Of a DNA stretch of 64,000 nt, positions 47,719 to 58,554 are shown piece after piece. The DNA comes from Cubamyces lactineus. Its lineage: Eukaryota; Basidiomycota; Agaricomycetes; Polyporales; Polyporaceae. The notes under the pieces are model-generated. The model saw only the letters and a program-made list of their open reading frames with translations. It made no database searches and had not been told where the DNA came from. Where the stretch lies: contig JACDTU010000006.1 in assembly GCA_022376465.1 (NCBI GenBank), positions 620,001 to 684,000 on the forward strand, written 5' to 3'. A program made the translations under genes and the position numbers. Within the stretch, counting starts at the first letter, position 1; each line of letters begins with the position of its first letter.

Positions 47719-49280
47719 ATGGTCCGTGCTGCTCTACCGCGCGTCCCTCGCTCTGGCTCTGCTGCGAGCATCGCCGTTTCCCCGCAACAACCTCGCGCGC
47801 CTAAGCGTGTCGCATTGGAAGCCGCCACCCGCGTAAGGAAGGCAGAGTACAATGATTGCACGAGCGTTCCTCTCGCTCTCGCAGAGACTAGAGAGTAAGC
47901 ATTCTGCCCATACTGTCTACGTGCTCTAGTTTCATTTCCATAATGGTCTGCACGCGCTTCTCATTACCGAGTGGTCCATTAGTGCCCTTATGATGTCGTT
48001 GTGATATGCCACAGTGCGCTGACGCGTAACATTGCAGCTCGTCAAGTGCCCTCACCCGCTCCAAGGAGACCAATGTCGAGCACAAGGCCTACAGACCCTC
48101 TTCTTCTACCGCATATACCGCGCAGTCATCTCCCTCGGGCTATGTACCCACCCACCTCCTTCGCACGGGCCCATCTTATCAGCCGGCGGTTCGCACACGC
48201 GCCTTCCATACGTCAGCCTCTGCTTCGTTCCCAGACGACGATTCTAGCTCTCACCAGACTCGCAAGAATATCCCAACGTCATCGTGGAGCCGACCACCAC
48301 GCCCGTCTCAGGACGCGCGCGACGATGTCGTGCCCAGCTACTACGTCGAGCGCAAGAAGATGCGCGACCATATCTCGCAGCGCAAGGAGGAGGAGGGCAG
48401 CCTGATGGCCGAGCTCAATGCCGGCATCCTCAGTGAGGGTCTTGCTGCCAAGACGCGCGTGCGAGATGAGAAGATCCCTGTCGAAGTCCGCTTGCCGGAC
48501 GGCAGGGTGGCCCATCCCAGCGGCTTCACTCCTCCAACGCCCGAGACGGAGTTCCACCCTGTCGCGGCCAAGGTCCCCACCGAGGACCACCCTCTCGTCG
48601 CCACGATAAAGCAGCCTTGGGATGAGCGCGACTTCCCGGTCGCTGGTGCGAAGCCCATCGTTCCCGACCCTGAGAAGGAGCAGGAGTGGGTGAAGCGCGT
48701 CGCGACGAGCGGCAACCCAGTTCTCACGGGTGTGCGCGATATCAATGCGGAGAAGCCCGTCCCTGGGGCTTCGAAGCAAACCTCAGTCGAAGAGCGCAGC
48801 AACATCACGACATCTGCATGGGATACTCCCGCCCATTCGCTCAAGGAGAACGACCCCGATGCCGTCGTCCCTACCTTTTACGTCGAGCGCAAGAAGCAGC
48901 GCGACCACATCGCTGAGCGTAAGGAGGAAGAGGGTGGGCTCATGGCGGAGCTGAACGCCGGTATCCTCGGCGAGGATCTCGCAGCGCACACCCGGGAGCG
49001 CGAGGAGAAGATCCCAGTGGAGGTGTCTTTGGACGACGGGACGGTCGTGCACCCGAGTGGCTTCCAGCCGCCGACTCCCGAGACGGAGTTCCACCCGCTC
49101 GCGGCGAAGCCCCCGGATTCGCCCAAGCTGCCTTGGACTGAAGTCGCGTCAGTCAGGGAGGATGCCGACGTTGACACCGCCAAGAAGCCCAGTAATGCGC
49201 GGGGCTTCCATACTAGTGCTGCGTCTTATGGCAAGCTCATTGGCGTTCGCTTCAATTGGCAGGACCGCAGTCGCGCATGA
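47719..49280 (+). CDS. Protein with two 81-residue repeats and FHTSA motifs (mitochondrial?)
   Basis: Two exons (47719-47894, 48038-49280; 143-nt intron) give 472 residues. The first 58 residues are basic and Ala/Pro-rich. RAFHTSASAS near residue 125 and RGFHTSAAS near the C-terminus both resemble the FHTS cleavage context of mitochondrial presequences. Two units of 81 residues (about 157-237 and 336-416) start [VP][PT]xYVERKKxRDHI and end PPTPETEFHP; 64 of 81 positions are identical. Each is charged and has PVEV and HPSGF strings. I do not recognise a characterised family. The unspliced alternative start at 47853 (MIARAFLSLSQRLES) looks like a presequence but is out of phase with exon 2. Confidence 0.75.
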
Positions 49281-49823
49281 TGCGTTGAGCCTCCCAAGTC
49301 AGCGAGCACCGTAGTCGTCCAAGAAGTTCGAAGAGAGGCGGAGTTGTTCGAAGGGGCTCGGTGAGCTCGTATCGTATCGTTCCTTCCACGTATGCCATGG
49401 TCATCGTCACCGGCTGGCTCTCCCTCACTGTCTGCGCTTGATGGTCGTTCTCTCTGCACTTTGTCATCCGCGACTGCTGCTCTGTACTTGCTCGGATCTT
49501 GTCTGCCTTCGGGCTCAGCTTTCGTCGACTCCTTTACCTTGCACCTTGCATATGCACGCATGTTTACCCATTCGCACTGTACGTAGTAGACGCCCATTGT
49601 ACAAGACCCATCATCTGTTGATGCATCATTACCTCACACCTATATCTCGTCGTGTGCGCTAGCTTCGTGTCCTATTGCATGTTCGCAAAGCGAAGATATC
49701 GTTATCGCCATTACGCACGCTCAGCCCTATCCAGGTATCGTAAGTTGTAGAATGGGTATGCCAAGGTCGCGCAGCGTCGAGTTCAAATACAATCGACCAA
49801 TTATACCCAGGAGGATCACCTTG
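49281..49823. other. Intergenic between convergent genes
   Basis: This holds the 3' flanks of the two convergent genes. No gene is recognised. Confidence 0.5.
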
Positions 49824-51158
49824 TCACGTCCAAGATGCATAAGCAGGAGGTAAATCCGTCGCCGCATCCTCCTCGAACACTGGATCCTCTAGCATCGCGA
49901 GGCGATGGTCGTCCGGTGGTGCATTAGACGGAGACTGCGCCTGGGTCTGCACCGCTTCCGGCGAAGGCCCAGAGGCAGAACTCGTCGCACTCGCCGGAGA
50001 GGCCACGTTTCGTGCGCCTTTCTTGCCTCCATTCTTGCGCGACGATGCTGATACAGGAACTGGAGCCGGTGCCCCAGGTGACGCGGGTCCGGTTCCACCA
50101 CTGCTTGCAGACGGTGTTGGTGGTACCCCGGCTGATATGAAAGACGGGGGTGGGCTGATGGGTGGAGAGTTCTGGGTGGCGAGGAGCATAGGTTGGTGTT
50201 CGGCCATGCTGGGGGACATGTCCGGAGAGCTTCCACGGCTGATGGTGGTGGGTGCGGCGCTTTGGAATTGTGATACGGAGTCGTATGGGGTAACTGGAGG
50301 AATGGCATCTGGGGAAGCTAGTTAGGAGATATGTGCTCGCGATGTGTTGAGAGTGAGTCATACCTGGACGTCCACGCGGACCGTAGTCGTAATCCTTGGG
50401 TATCTCTGCAACGATGCGGTTGCGGCGCTTCCAGAAGACGAACGCAAGGATGGCGGCGAGGACGAGAACGACGCCGCCAATGACGCCTCCTGCTATTGCG
50501 CCGACGGGAGCGGACTTGGATCGAGCAGCAGGTACGGGGCTCTTCGTAGGTGAGTCCGTAGACGTCGGGCCACCACTAGAAGAGGTCCCACTGGAAGTTT
50601 GAGACGCGCTGCGCGCAGTGATATTGTACTCAATCCAGTCGAGCCAGTACTCGCTTTCGGAGGTCGCGGTGGTGACGTTGATCGTGAGGACGTGGTCATC
50701 GAGCGGCAGCTCGGGCGAGGTGTAGAAGTTGACGCCGTTGTGAGCGACGGAGACGTTGGGCGGAGAGTATTTGGTGAAGTCGTTCCCGTTAACGCTGTAC
50801 CAGGAGACTGAGGCGGGGAGGCCCGCAGGAATGGTCAGGATGGAGCCAAACACCGCGATCTGTGTGCCTATACGACATAGAATGATGAGACGTCCGTGAC
50901 GGGTTCCGTTGGGTTCATAGGTTGCGAACCTTTGAAGTGGAACTCGACGCTGCCACCTGGTGCTTCGACCGACGAGAGGCTGTCGTTGTAGAAGTAGCCA
51001 ACTTCACCCGGGGCTCGCCATGGGGTATCGTTATACCATCCGCCAAAGATCTCGGGATGACTGGGGTTTGGCGGTGGGTTACGGAAGATGAGCACGTCCC
51101 GACGGGTATTGTCGACTATGACATCGCTGTCTGGTGTACTGTTCGTGGCCCGTGGCAT
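49824..51158 (-). CDS. Single-TM surface protein of basidiomycete type
   Basis: Three phase-consistent exons (50930-51158, 50364-50867, 49824-50317) give 408 residues. The N-terminal ectodomain starts DVIVDNTRRDVLIFRN and continues with FGGWYNDTPWR, GSVEFHFKGTQIAVFGSI and YWLDWIEYNIT, a module seen in many agaricomycete transmembrane proteins. A Ser/Thr/Gly-rich stalk (SQTSSGTSSSGGPTSTDSP) is followed by one TM helix (VGAIAGGVIGGVVLVLAAIL) and a basic stop-transfer (WKRRNR). The 200-residue cytoplasmic tail is disordered and ends in the PPxY-like DLPPAYASWT, which could bind a WW-domain ubiquitin ligase. No signal peptide is seen at the ATG used, so an upstream exon is possible. The function is unknown. 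Confidence 0.8.
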
Positions 51159-51815
51159 CTCCCCAACGCTTTCTTTACACTATGCGCTGTACAGTATGTG
51201 GGTAGCGGCGAGCTCCTACGCGGTACACTGCCTTCTCTGCATGGGCGGAGCACCCATGTTCATCTTTGTTAGCCTGTTGAAGCCGTTAATGAGAAAAGGC
51301 GATCTGAATACTCACCGTCACGCTCGAGTAAGTAGGTCTCGAGGTCAGTGAGGCTGGCCAGTAGTATCGTGATGTCAAGGGTATTCAATGACACTAGCCT
51401 GAGGGTGACACTGACTGGAATATCAAGGGGTCGTGCGCATGGTGCGCAAGGCAATCCGGCGTACGTCGGCTTGCACATTTTCATCGTTGGAGATTCCGTA
51501 TTGCCTCTGTGATGGCCGAAGACAAGTGTCTCACTTCGCCCGCCGACGGCGCCAAAGTTTCAACTCATGAGTACACAACTTCAAGCAGTGCGCCCGATGA
51601 TCTAGCGCCCGAAGTCGCTGCTGCGTTTCCTGAAGTCCCTCGAACTTGTATTAAGTGTCGCGCTCACGCCAACTTCTAGCGAAGTGCTGCAATAATATTC
51701 ATATTTGTGGTGGAAAGAGAATATTGTTCTTTGACAAGGCCTTTGCTTCAATCAAATACAATCAACCATGTACTTAGCGAACCGTCGGGCCTGACTCAAC
51801 GAGCGAACATCAGAG
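51159..51815. other. Intergenic
   Basis: This holds the 5' flank of the TM-protein gene and the 3' flank of the hydrophobin-like gene. A 71-residue frame at 51269-51484 (minus) has no clear feature. Confidence 0.5.
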
Positions 51816-52338
51816 TCACTGACTATCTACTATGTACACACAGCCGTCTGCAAGGATTCCATCTGAGAATTACAGTGGTGAGTGAACTGGACGTAGAGTC
51901 ATCTGATGTGGTTGAGCTACCTGCGTAGACTGTATTGCAGCACACGGGAGTCAAGCCTCCGGTACTTGAAGGCATCGATGAGCTCTGATCGCCTTACGCA
52001 GGATTGTGGATAGTTGGCTCACCAGATGGCGCCAAACGGCGGCGAAGAAGAACATCTGATGCCAATGAGCGGGCCTTGCAGCGGCGGAAGGGTAGGAGGG
52101 AGACCGGGTCCCCCGATGGTGGGCGGAGTCCCAGTGGGAGGAGCTTCCACCACTTCACAACATTCGAGATTCGCCCGACATGCAACCGCAGTGATAGAAG
52201 TCGGCGTAGTCGAAGGCGCGGACGAGGTGGTCGTGGGATCGGGTAATGTTATTGTTGTTGTAGCCCCTAAAGTCGCAGTGGCGGCGGCAAGGAGTGTGAA
52301 TGGCAGCGCCCATGTGCAAACGCGGTGAGGTGCTTCAT
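51816..52338 (-). pseudogene. Hydrophobin with out-of-frame start (possible pseudogene)
   Basis: The mature domain is intact in three exons (about 52023 upward, 51921-51964, 51816-51847). Its cysteines are ACRANLECCEVV, IGIRCSSSP, AICTGGLTPVCC and DGCVYIVDSQ. A hydrophobic leader (WALPFTLLAAATATLGA) precedes it in the same frame. The only plausible ATG, at 52338, lies 48 nt after a TATA box (52386-52393) but is in another frame, which stops after 23 codons. The in-frame sequence upstream has no ATG back to a TGA. A single-base indel in the signal-peptide region would explain this. A sequencing error or an unrecognised upstream exon are alternatives. Confidence 0.7.
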
Positions 52339-53103
52339 GGCTGACGGTCCCAACGATGAGAAGCCCCCTAGAACGTGGTGAGGGTCCTTTATACAGTCCT
52401 AGGAGATCCCGCTCGGTGACATTCAACGCTCCGTGGGTCAATCACCGCTCTAGACGCGGCGACATGTGTCTGTCACTGGCCTGGAATCATGTGAGTACAG
52501 TCAACCCCGTCAATTCAAGTACCAATACCTTTCATGAAACCCTTTTCACCGCTTTGTGACAATTATGCTGCGGTCGACGCGGTGGCGGCGCCTTGAATCG
52601 TTCTTGTCAGGGATTATATGGTAGAAGCCCGTCTCCGACTCGACGATGCCTGATGCCTTGTTCACATCGTCACGGTGTCTACCAACGAACATGAGAATGA
52701 TGCTGTCAGCTGATAAACTATCCGATACTCCGGGGCCTGCCCTGCGGCACTGGGTATGTCACTGGCAGTACGGGGATGTATGCATGACGGTGACAGGAAA
52801 GGTCAAGGCGCCGAGATAGGGGCGGCTGAACTCAATGAGAGCCCTAACCCCACTGTACTCATCTAGGCGCTAATGGCACCAGTCACCCAATATGGTACTA
52901 CTTACACGTCTCCGAGTGGGAATTTGCCAACACCAATCGCTGTCACGACTACTCTCACTGGCTTGGCTGCTATATCAACACACTCACCAGCCACTTCGTT
53001 TTCATCTGTATATACGATGCGCCTCACTCTGCTACGGAGTATCAACAACTGGTACAATCAGCTTGTTTGAAGATCTTCATGATCGTCGCCATGGATTGAT
53101 GCA
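52339..53103. other. Intergenic
   Basis: This contains the hydrophobin-like gene promoter (TATAAAGG on the minus strand at 52386-52393). No other gene is recognised. Confidence 0.5.
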
Positions 53104-53655
53104 CTACATGAACATGCCACCGAGAACCAGGTTAGACGAGGGAATCCCTGATCTCTCCCTATTTCTCCGCTCCTCCCTGCTCTCGAGCGAGACGACCAAG
53201 GTCGACATCTCTGACACTCCCCATATGATGCATCGTAAAATGACGAGGCTGAACAGTACGCCTCCAAAGAGGATACCAGTGACCTTCATGATGTCCGGGG
53301 TATGATCTCCTGGGGCATCTAGGATGCGATGGGCGAAGGAATGGGGTTGAACTGCCACTATGGCGACGACGAAGAGTGCTCCGAAGACGAAGAGGGGGGC
53401 GAGGAAGGCGAATGTGCGATCCTGGGTGAAGTCGGGGTCGGATTGGAAGCGGCGAATGGCGTCTTGGATTTCCTCCAACGGGGGGCAAACGGCGTCGTAC
53501 CACTCGGCGGCTTCATTGGATAGTGCGGCGCGTGTGGAAGTCGTTTCAGACCTCTGGGCCCTTTGGATTCGGCGACGGCTGGTAGAGGATGGATTGGTAG
53601 ATACCAGCGAAGAATACTCCGCGACGGCGTTGTAACGGTGGATAAGGCCGGGCAT
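53104..53655 (-). CDS. Two-TM membrane protein of unknown function
   Basis: A single exon encodes 183 residues from the ATG at 53655. The N-terminal half is hydrophilic (SRRRIQRAQRSETTSTRAAL, then EWYDAVCPPLEEIQDAIRRF). Two hydrophobic segments follow: AFLAPLFVFGALFVVAIVAV and VTGILFGGVLFSLVILRCII, separated by a short loop. The C-terminus is charged (LESREERRNRERSG). It looks like a small integral membrane protein of a fungal-specific type that I cannot assign. An in-frame intron was not needed. Confidence 0.6.
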   Translation of the reverse strand: MPGLIHRYNAVAEYSSLVSTNPSSTSRRRIQRAQRSETTSTRAALSNEAAEWYDAVCPPLEEIQDAIRRFQSDPDFTQDRTFAFLAPLFVFGALFVVAIVAVQPHSFAHRILDAPGDHTPDIMKVTGILFGGVLFSLVILRCIIWGVSEMSTLVVSLESREERRNRERSGIPSSNLVLGGMFM

Positions 53656-54347
53656 AGTGGTGATATCGCTGGGATAGAGAGAGGAAAAGGGCGGATGGTG
53701 GTGTGGGTGGTAGCGGCTAGTGCGAGTTGCAGGGGTGTAGGATGGGCGATCTGACCAGTCAGATGGCTAAGACGGCGAGAGGTGATGAGGACTATGGTCG
53801 AGCAAAGCGACTTCTTATATGCACTCTCAACATCATCCGCGCCACAAGTTCTAGCACCGCCTTCCTTGCGGGTTGAGCTTGTGCCCGCTCGGATAACCAA
53901 GTGTCGGCAGCGGTAAGCGGTCTATAATGCAACACAGCTTGCACTCCCGACGCGAGGGACGGAAGGCATACGCGAGACGGCGCATTGCAGCCCCGATCAT
54001 GATTTGGCCACATCGTCTTCCGCGCATGTACTTACCATGCTTCCAGCGGGTGTTGATCAAATAGTATTGGTCCTATGGTTCTTCTAATCGGCCGAAGGGA
54101 CATAGAGTCTCCCTTCCATAACATCGTATCACAGCCAGTCACTCCAGATGCAATATACAAACACAAGGGACAGATATCATTGAACGGTCTCGATCGTTAC
54201 TACAGACACATACGACATCGGAACTCTGAGCACACTTCCGTCTTCATACAACGCTGCAGTAGTCTGGAACAAGATACAAGAAATAAAACGCGGCCATTCC
54301 GGACTATCACTACCGTTGACTGATCCGCCTCCCGTCTTGGAAGCTTT
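53656..54347. other. Intergenic
   Basis: A gap between two minus-strand genes. Frames overlapping the right part of the 183-residue gene are shadows. No gene is seen. Confidence 0.5.
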
Positions 54348-55259
54348 TCACTTGGCCTCCGGTGTTGCGAGGGGGAACGGGAGCCCGCCAAGGATCGACG
54401 AGAGCACGGAACCAACGGGGTCGGCAGGGGCCGTCGTAGCGGGAGCCGTCGGGGCGGGAAGAGGAACAGAGACGGAGGGAACGGGGAGCTCTCCGAGGAT
54501 GGAAGAGAGGATGGAAGCTATGGGGTCTGCGGGTGCGGTCGGTGCGGCGGCAGATGGGGCCGGAAGACCGCCTAGGATAGAGGAGAGAATCGAGGAAATG
54601 GGGTCGGCTGGGGCAGTGGCCGCTGGGGGAGCGGTGGGGAGAGGGAGCTCGCCGAGGATGGATGATAGAACAGAAGCGATGGGGTCCGAAGGGTCGGTCG
54701 GCGAGGCGGCAGTCGGGACGGGGAGCTCGCCGAGGATGGACGAGATGACGGACGCGATCGGACCCGAGGGAATAGGAAGGGACGGGATGGCCGGGAGAGA
54801 AGCGGCGGCGTCGTCCTCTGAATGTCTCGTCAGTGACCTATTCTCAACTAAGACAACGGAACAGTAAACATTACCCTTGACTTCGTCACTGCAAAAAGCA
54901 GACGTCAGGGGGGTTCATACCTTACAAGCACGCGGTAGAGAGACTCACCCTTCAGCACCGAGGGGAAGACCAGTGGGGACAGGGACCGCGATTGGGATCG
55001 AGACCGAAATCGAGGTCGGGAGGGACGTCGGGATCGGAAGAGAGATGTCACCCGGAAGGCCCGTGGCCAGTCCCAGCGGAAGAGAGACTGGAAGGGAGGG
55101 AATGGGCAGGGATGGAATGGGTAGAGACGGGATAGGCAGGGAGGGGATAGGCAGAGACGGGATGGGCAGAGACGGAATAGGCAGGGAAGGTAGCTGAGGG
55201 ACCGGGCTCGAAACCACCACGGAGGCGAGAGCGAGGAGGACAGCGAACTTGGCGTACAT
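54348..55259 (-). CDS. Cysteine-free secreted protein with LPIPS and DPIASxLSSILGELP repeats
   Basis: Three exons (54949-55259, 54875-54888, 54348-54817) give 264 residues; exon 2 is only 14 nt (GDEVK). The signal peptide is MYAKFAVLLALASVVVSS. Six LPIPS units then follow in tandem, and a short SLPIPTSLPTSISVSIP stretch. After the microexon come five copies of a 17-residue core, with consensus [DG]PI[AS]S[VI][LI]SSILG[EG]LP[VLAF]P, separated by Ala/Pro/Thr-rich spacers of 9-18 residues. There is no cysteine in the mature part. The amphipathic repeats, abundance of Leu/Ile/Pro and presence of a TATA box (55340-55346) suggest an abundantly expressed surface or wall protein. I do not recognise the family. 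Confidence 0.75.
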
Positions 55260-55339
55260 CTTGTGAAGGTGCTGAGGAGGCTACGAGTCTCGACTATTGA
55301 GCGGTGATCTGGGGAGGAAGGTCATCCGGCCTCTGCTGG

Positions 55340-55346
55340 TTATATA
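55340..55346 (-). promoter_or_regulatory. TATA box of the repeat-protein gene
   Basis: TATATAA on the minus strand lies about 80 nt upstream of the ATG at 55259. Confidence 0.7.
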
Positions 55347-58300
55347 GCTTGGGACCACACCGCGGATACACTAGGCAAAATGTGAGACATGCATACACTT
55401 AGAATTATGACAATGAGAATCGATGTCACGTACTGTCCACAAGCACGACGGCGTGCGCCGTGCGCGTGCATCCGGCGGCTCACGTCGTGCACCATTTTTG
55501 GAACGACATACGTAGTTCACATACGCCGCCGTTCCCATGTTGGTGGGTGAGAATGCTTCACGGAGGTAAAAGAAGGGCCACGGAGAAGGCGTCTGAGAAG
55601 CGGTAAATGAATGTGTGAAGGCCGCTCGGTCGCTCTCCATGGGAATTTTTAGCCCCCATGGAACCACGAGTAGTAGCGGAGGTTCCCCATACACGAGAGG
55701 GACACAGCTGCCTACTCTACCTCGCCTTGCGACTGGCTGAGATCGAAGCTGCGGTTCACCAGGGAAGCCAGGGAAGAAGGGCCTCTCCTTGTCACTGCAT
55801 TGATTGTCTGGGAATTGCGAGTTGTTCGCGCAATCTACGCAGCCAAATAGAACTCCGGAGGTATTGAGCCCACCTGTGGGTGACTTGGCAGAACTTAGCA
55901 GACTGAACTGTTCGGAGAGTCAGATGCATTACAAAGGCTCACTGAGCGGAGACGTCCCCCACTGGTCTTCGGGCCCGAAGGCGGTTCGTAGAACCCGGTA
56001 CGTCATTTTCGTGAACTGGAGGCGGGGTCTGGACAACTCGCGAGTACAGACTGGTGGCTTGCGCGATGTACCGGAGCAGCAGGAGACGATCATCGGCTGC
56101 AGATGTAATTGCTTCGAATTCGCTCGCCAACGTCATTCGAATGTCGCGAGTGCTTGTTTGCGTGATCATACGGGCGTCGGCTCGCCATTCGGAACGACAA
56201 CCGTAGGACATCGCTAGAGAATGGAAGTTCAAGGGGTACCTGGGGCTTGTGCTTTCACAGAACGTTGGAGCTGAAGCAAGGGCGCGAACTTGCAGAAGTT
56301 GTCATATAAGCTGCAAGGTGCTGCCAAGGAGTGAGCATCAATGTCGCTCGAACTCTCTGGATGCTTTCGCCTAAGTGGAGCGCAATACGATGGTGAGTAG
56401 GTGCTGAACAGCATATGCGCGGCGGCATTTCACGGCTTCGCCTCAGAGAACTTGAATGCGGACGAGCTATCTTCGTTGGCTGAGGATGACGTCGTTCTGT
56501 GCGAGTGCGACCCCATCCTCGGCAGTTATTCCAAAACTTCGTTGGTTCCGCAACATCTGCATCTGCATGATGTGTGAGCGGGCGGCATCGCATGAGAGCG
56601 GAGCGAGAATAGACTGGTGCGTGAAACGTGCGCAGCAATGGTACGATGAGGGCCGCAGGTCGCGGTAGAATACGTTCATGGGTGATCCCTACCAACCTTG
56701 TCGAACGTCGCGCGGTGACGTTGGGGGTTGACTTGGGTACTTCAGCACGCGGTCTCCGCGTAGACAGTTTAATCCGTGGTGCCACGGCCCTTCGCCATTG
56801 CCTCGGAGTCCGAAAGAATGGGTCTGTTGGCGGTGGTCATACAAACGGGAGCGGAAATGAGTGCTGGGCAATGGCGTGAAATCTAGCGCAATGGGACGAA
56901 GACTAGTACGCACGCGAGAGGCCACGCGTGGAAATCCGTTTAGGTAGCCGTGCTTCCGCTGTCATTCATTTGCAAGCCGGGATCGACTTGCTCAGGCGAT
57001 TAATGTCCGCAGCTCAGTCAGAGACGGCGCTTTCCGCATTTGACCTGCAGGCATAATACTCGATGGACGTCGGAGAATCCTCGTAAGTAAGTTAGAACCT
57101 AGTGTCATGCATGGGGGAAGGGAACGGGGCCAACCGCCCGATGGGCCGTTCATGCTCTCAGCTAGACCGTATTGTCGACACCTCTCCCACGAGACGTGGA
57201 GGCGATCTCACCGAAGAATCGCGTTGACACCGGAAAGTTGCGCCTTGGGAAGGAAGTCGTGTGGAACGCCGAATGCAGTACAACATAACTATCCCCCGTC
57301 GCAGGCAATCTTGTAATTTGAGCAGGGCGACATCTTGTTCAAGCAAGAGCAAGCCACTGTCAGCGGAGAGATGGCAACCCCTCCTCTACCCCTTCTCATG
57401 TCGGGGAGGGATAGTGTTAGCAACACACTCTCGACCTGGAGTTCCCATGTCAGTGTATGTTGTTACATGTGTCTATGAAACGATCGCATGAACGTTACCG
57501 CGGTACCTCGGACAGTGTCAGGATCAGAACGAAGCATTCCATGGTAAGGGGTGAGCGCTTCAGTCTAACACGAGAAGAGCATAAACGACTCTACATGAGC
57601 TGACAACCTCGCCGGGAGCGAGAGATGCTTTGCAGATACGAGCCCCCGCAGTACAAGGATCAACAGAGTCGTTATCACGCGCGCGAGAGTGCAATAGTCT
57701 AGCGATATTTCTGACAAGTCGCTATAGAGCAAACGGCCATTCTCTGTTGATAGATGAAATGCCGTCTCGTGTATGTTGCGTATGGTCCAAGCCGAGAGCA
57801 TTCGCAGAACGACAGCTCGACAATCAGTCGCCTTGAGCACGTACGCGAGCCCAGCGCAGATCTGACGTCTTGTGCTCACTGTGTGTTACTGGTCGCAACA
57901 GTACCAAGAACGATAATCAGCGACAGTAACCTGGCCGTATAATATCGTGTGCTCACAGCAGATGAGCCACTCACAGACTACACGGAAGACAAGACCGTTG
58001 CTTGCCGATCAAGCCTTGGTGTGTGGGCGGTGGCGGTTTACAGCGGCAGTCTCACTCACAATGGACGCTATTCTCTTTGTTTGTTGCGAGAGGAATGAAC
58101 AATGGGCGAGAGCGAAGACGGACAAAGAACAATGAAAGCCAATTGCAATTGTAGAACGAAAGCAAAGTCGAAGTGCAGCAAGCGCCTTGGCGCATGACCA
58201 AGAACGCGGCACGCGTCGCGGTGGCTGCATCCTTTCCTCCTCCTCCCATCCCTCTCCCCGCGTGGTGCTGGTCGCTCGGCTCGACGTCTAATATCTTCAG

Positions 58301-58554
58301 CACGACATATCAAACGATCTTGATCTAGTGAATGCGTCGCCTACGCTGTCAAAACAACCATCTTTGCACACTCTATCCTCGTCGCTCTTGCTGTCCTAGT
58401 TTGTGGCTGAATCCACTCACGCTGTACATCGCGCATACTATCCTTGTCGCCTCGCATATTAGTCTATAAGGACCAGGCAGAAAGTCCATAATCCTCGGAT
58501 ATCTATCACGCACACGACCTGTCAGCTGCTGCACCTTGTCATGCCACATTGACC
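55347..58554. other. Long intergenic region, no confident gene
   Basis: About 3.2 kb contain only short frames on both strands (up to 176 residues, at 56255-56785 minus) with mixed, Arg/Ser-rich composition and no recognisable domain. The right end must hold the promoter of the large gene; TATAAGGACCAGG lies near 58465-58477. Confidence 0.5.

Noticed and set aside
48279..49183. Minus-strand frames opposite the repeat-containing gene
   Set aside because: Shadows of the plus-strand coding exon; both repeats produce matching antisense frames.
54316..54867. 183-residue plus-strand frame opposite the repeat protein
   Set aside because: Antisense shadow of the five-repeat exon; the minus strand has signal peptide, splicing and stop in order.
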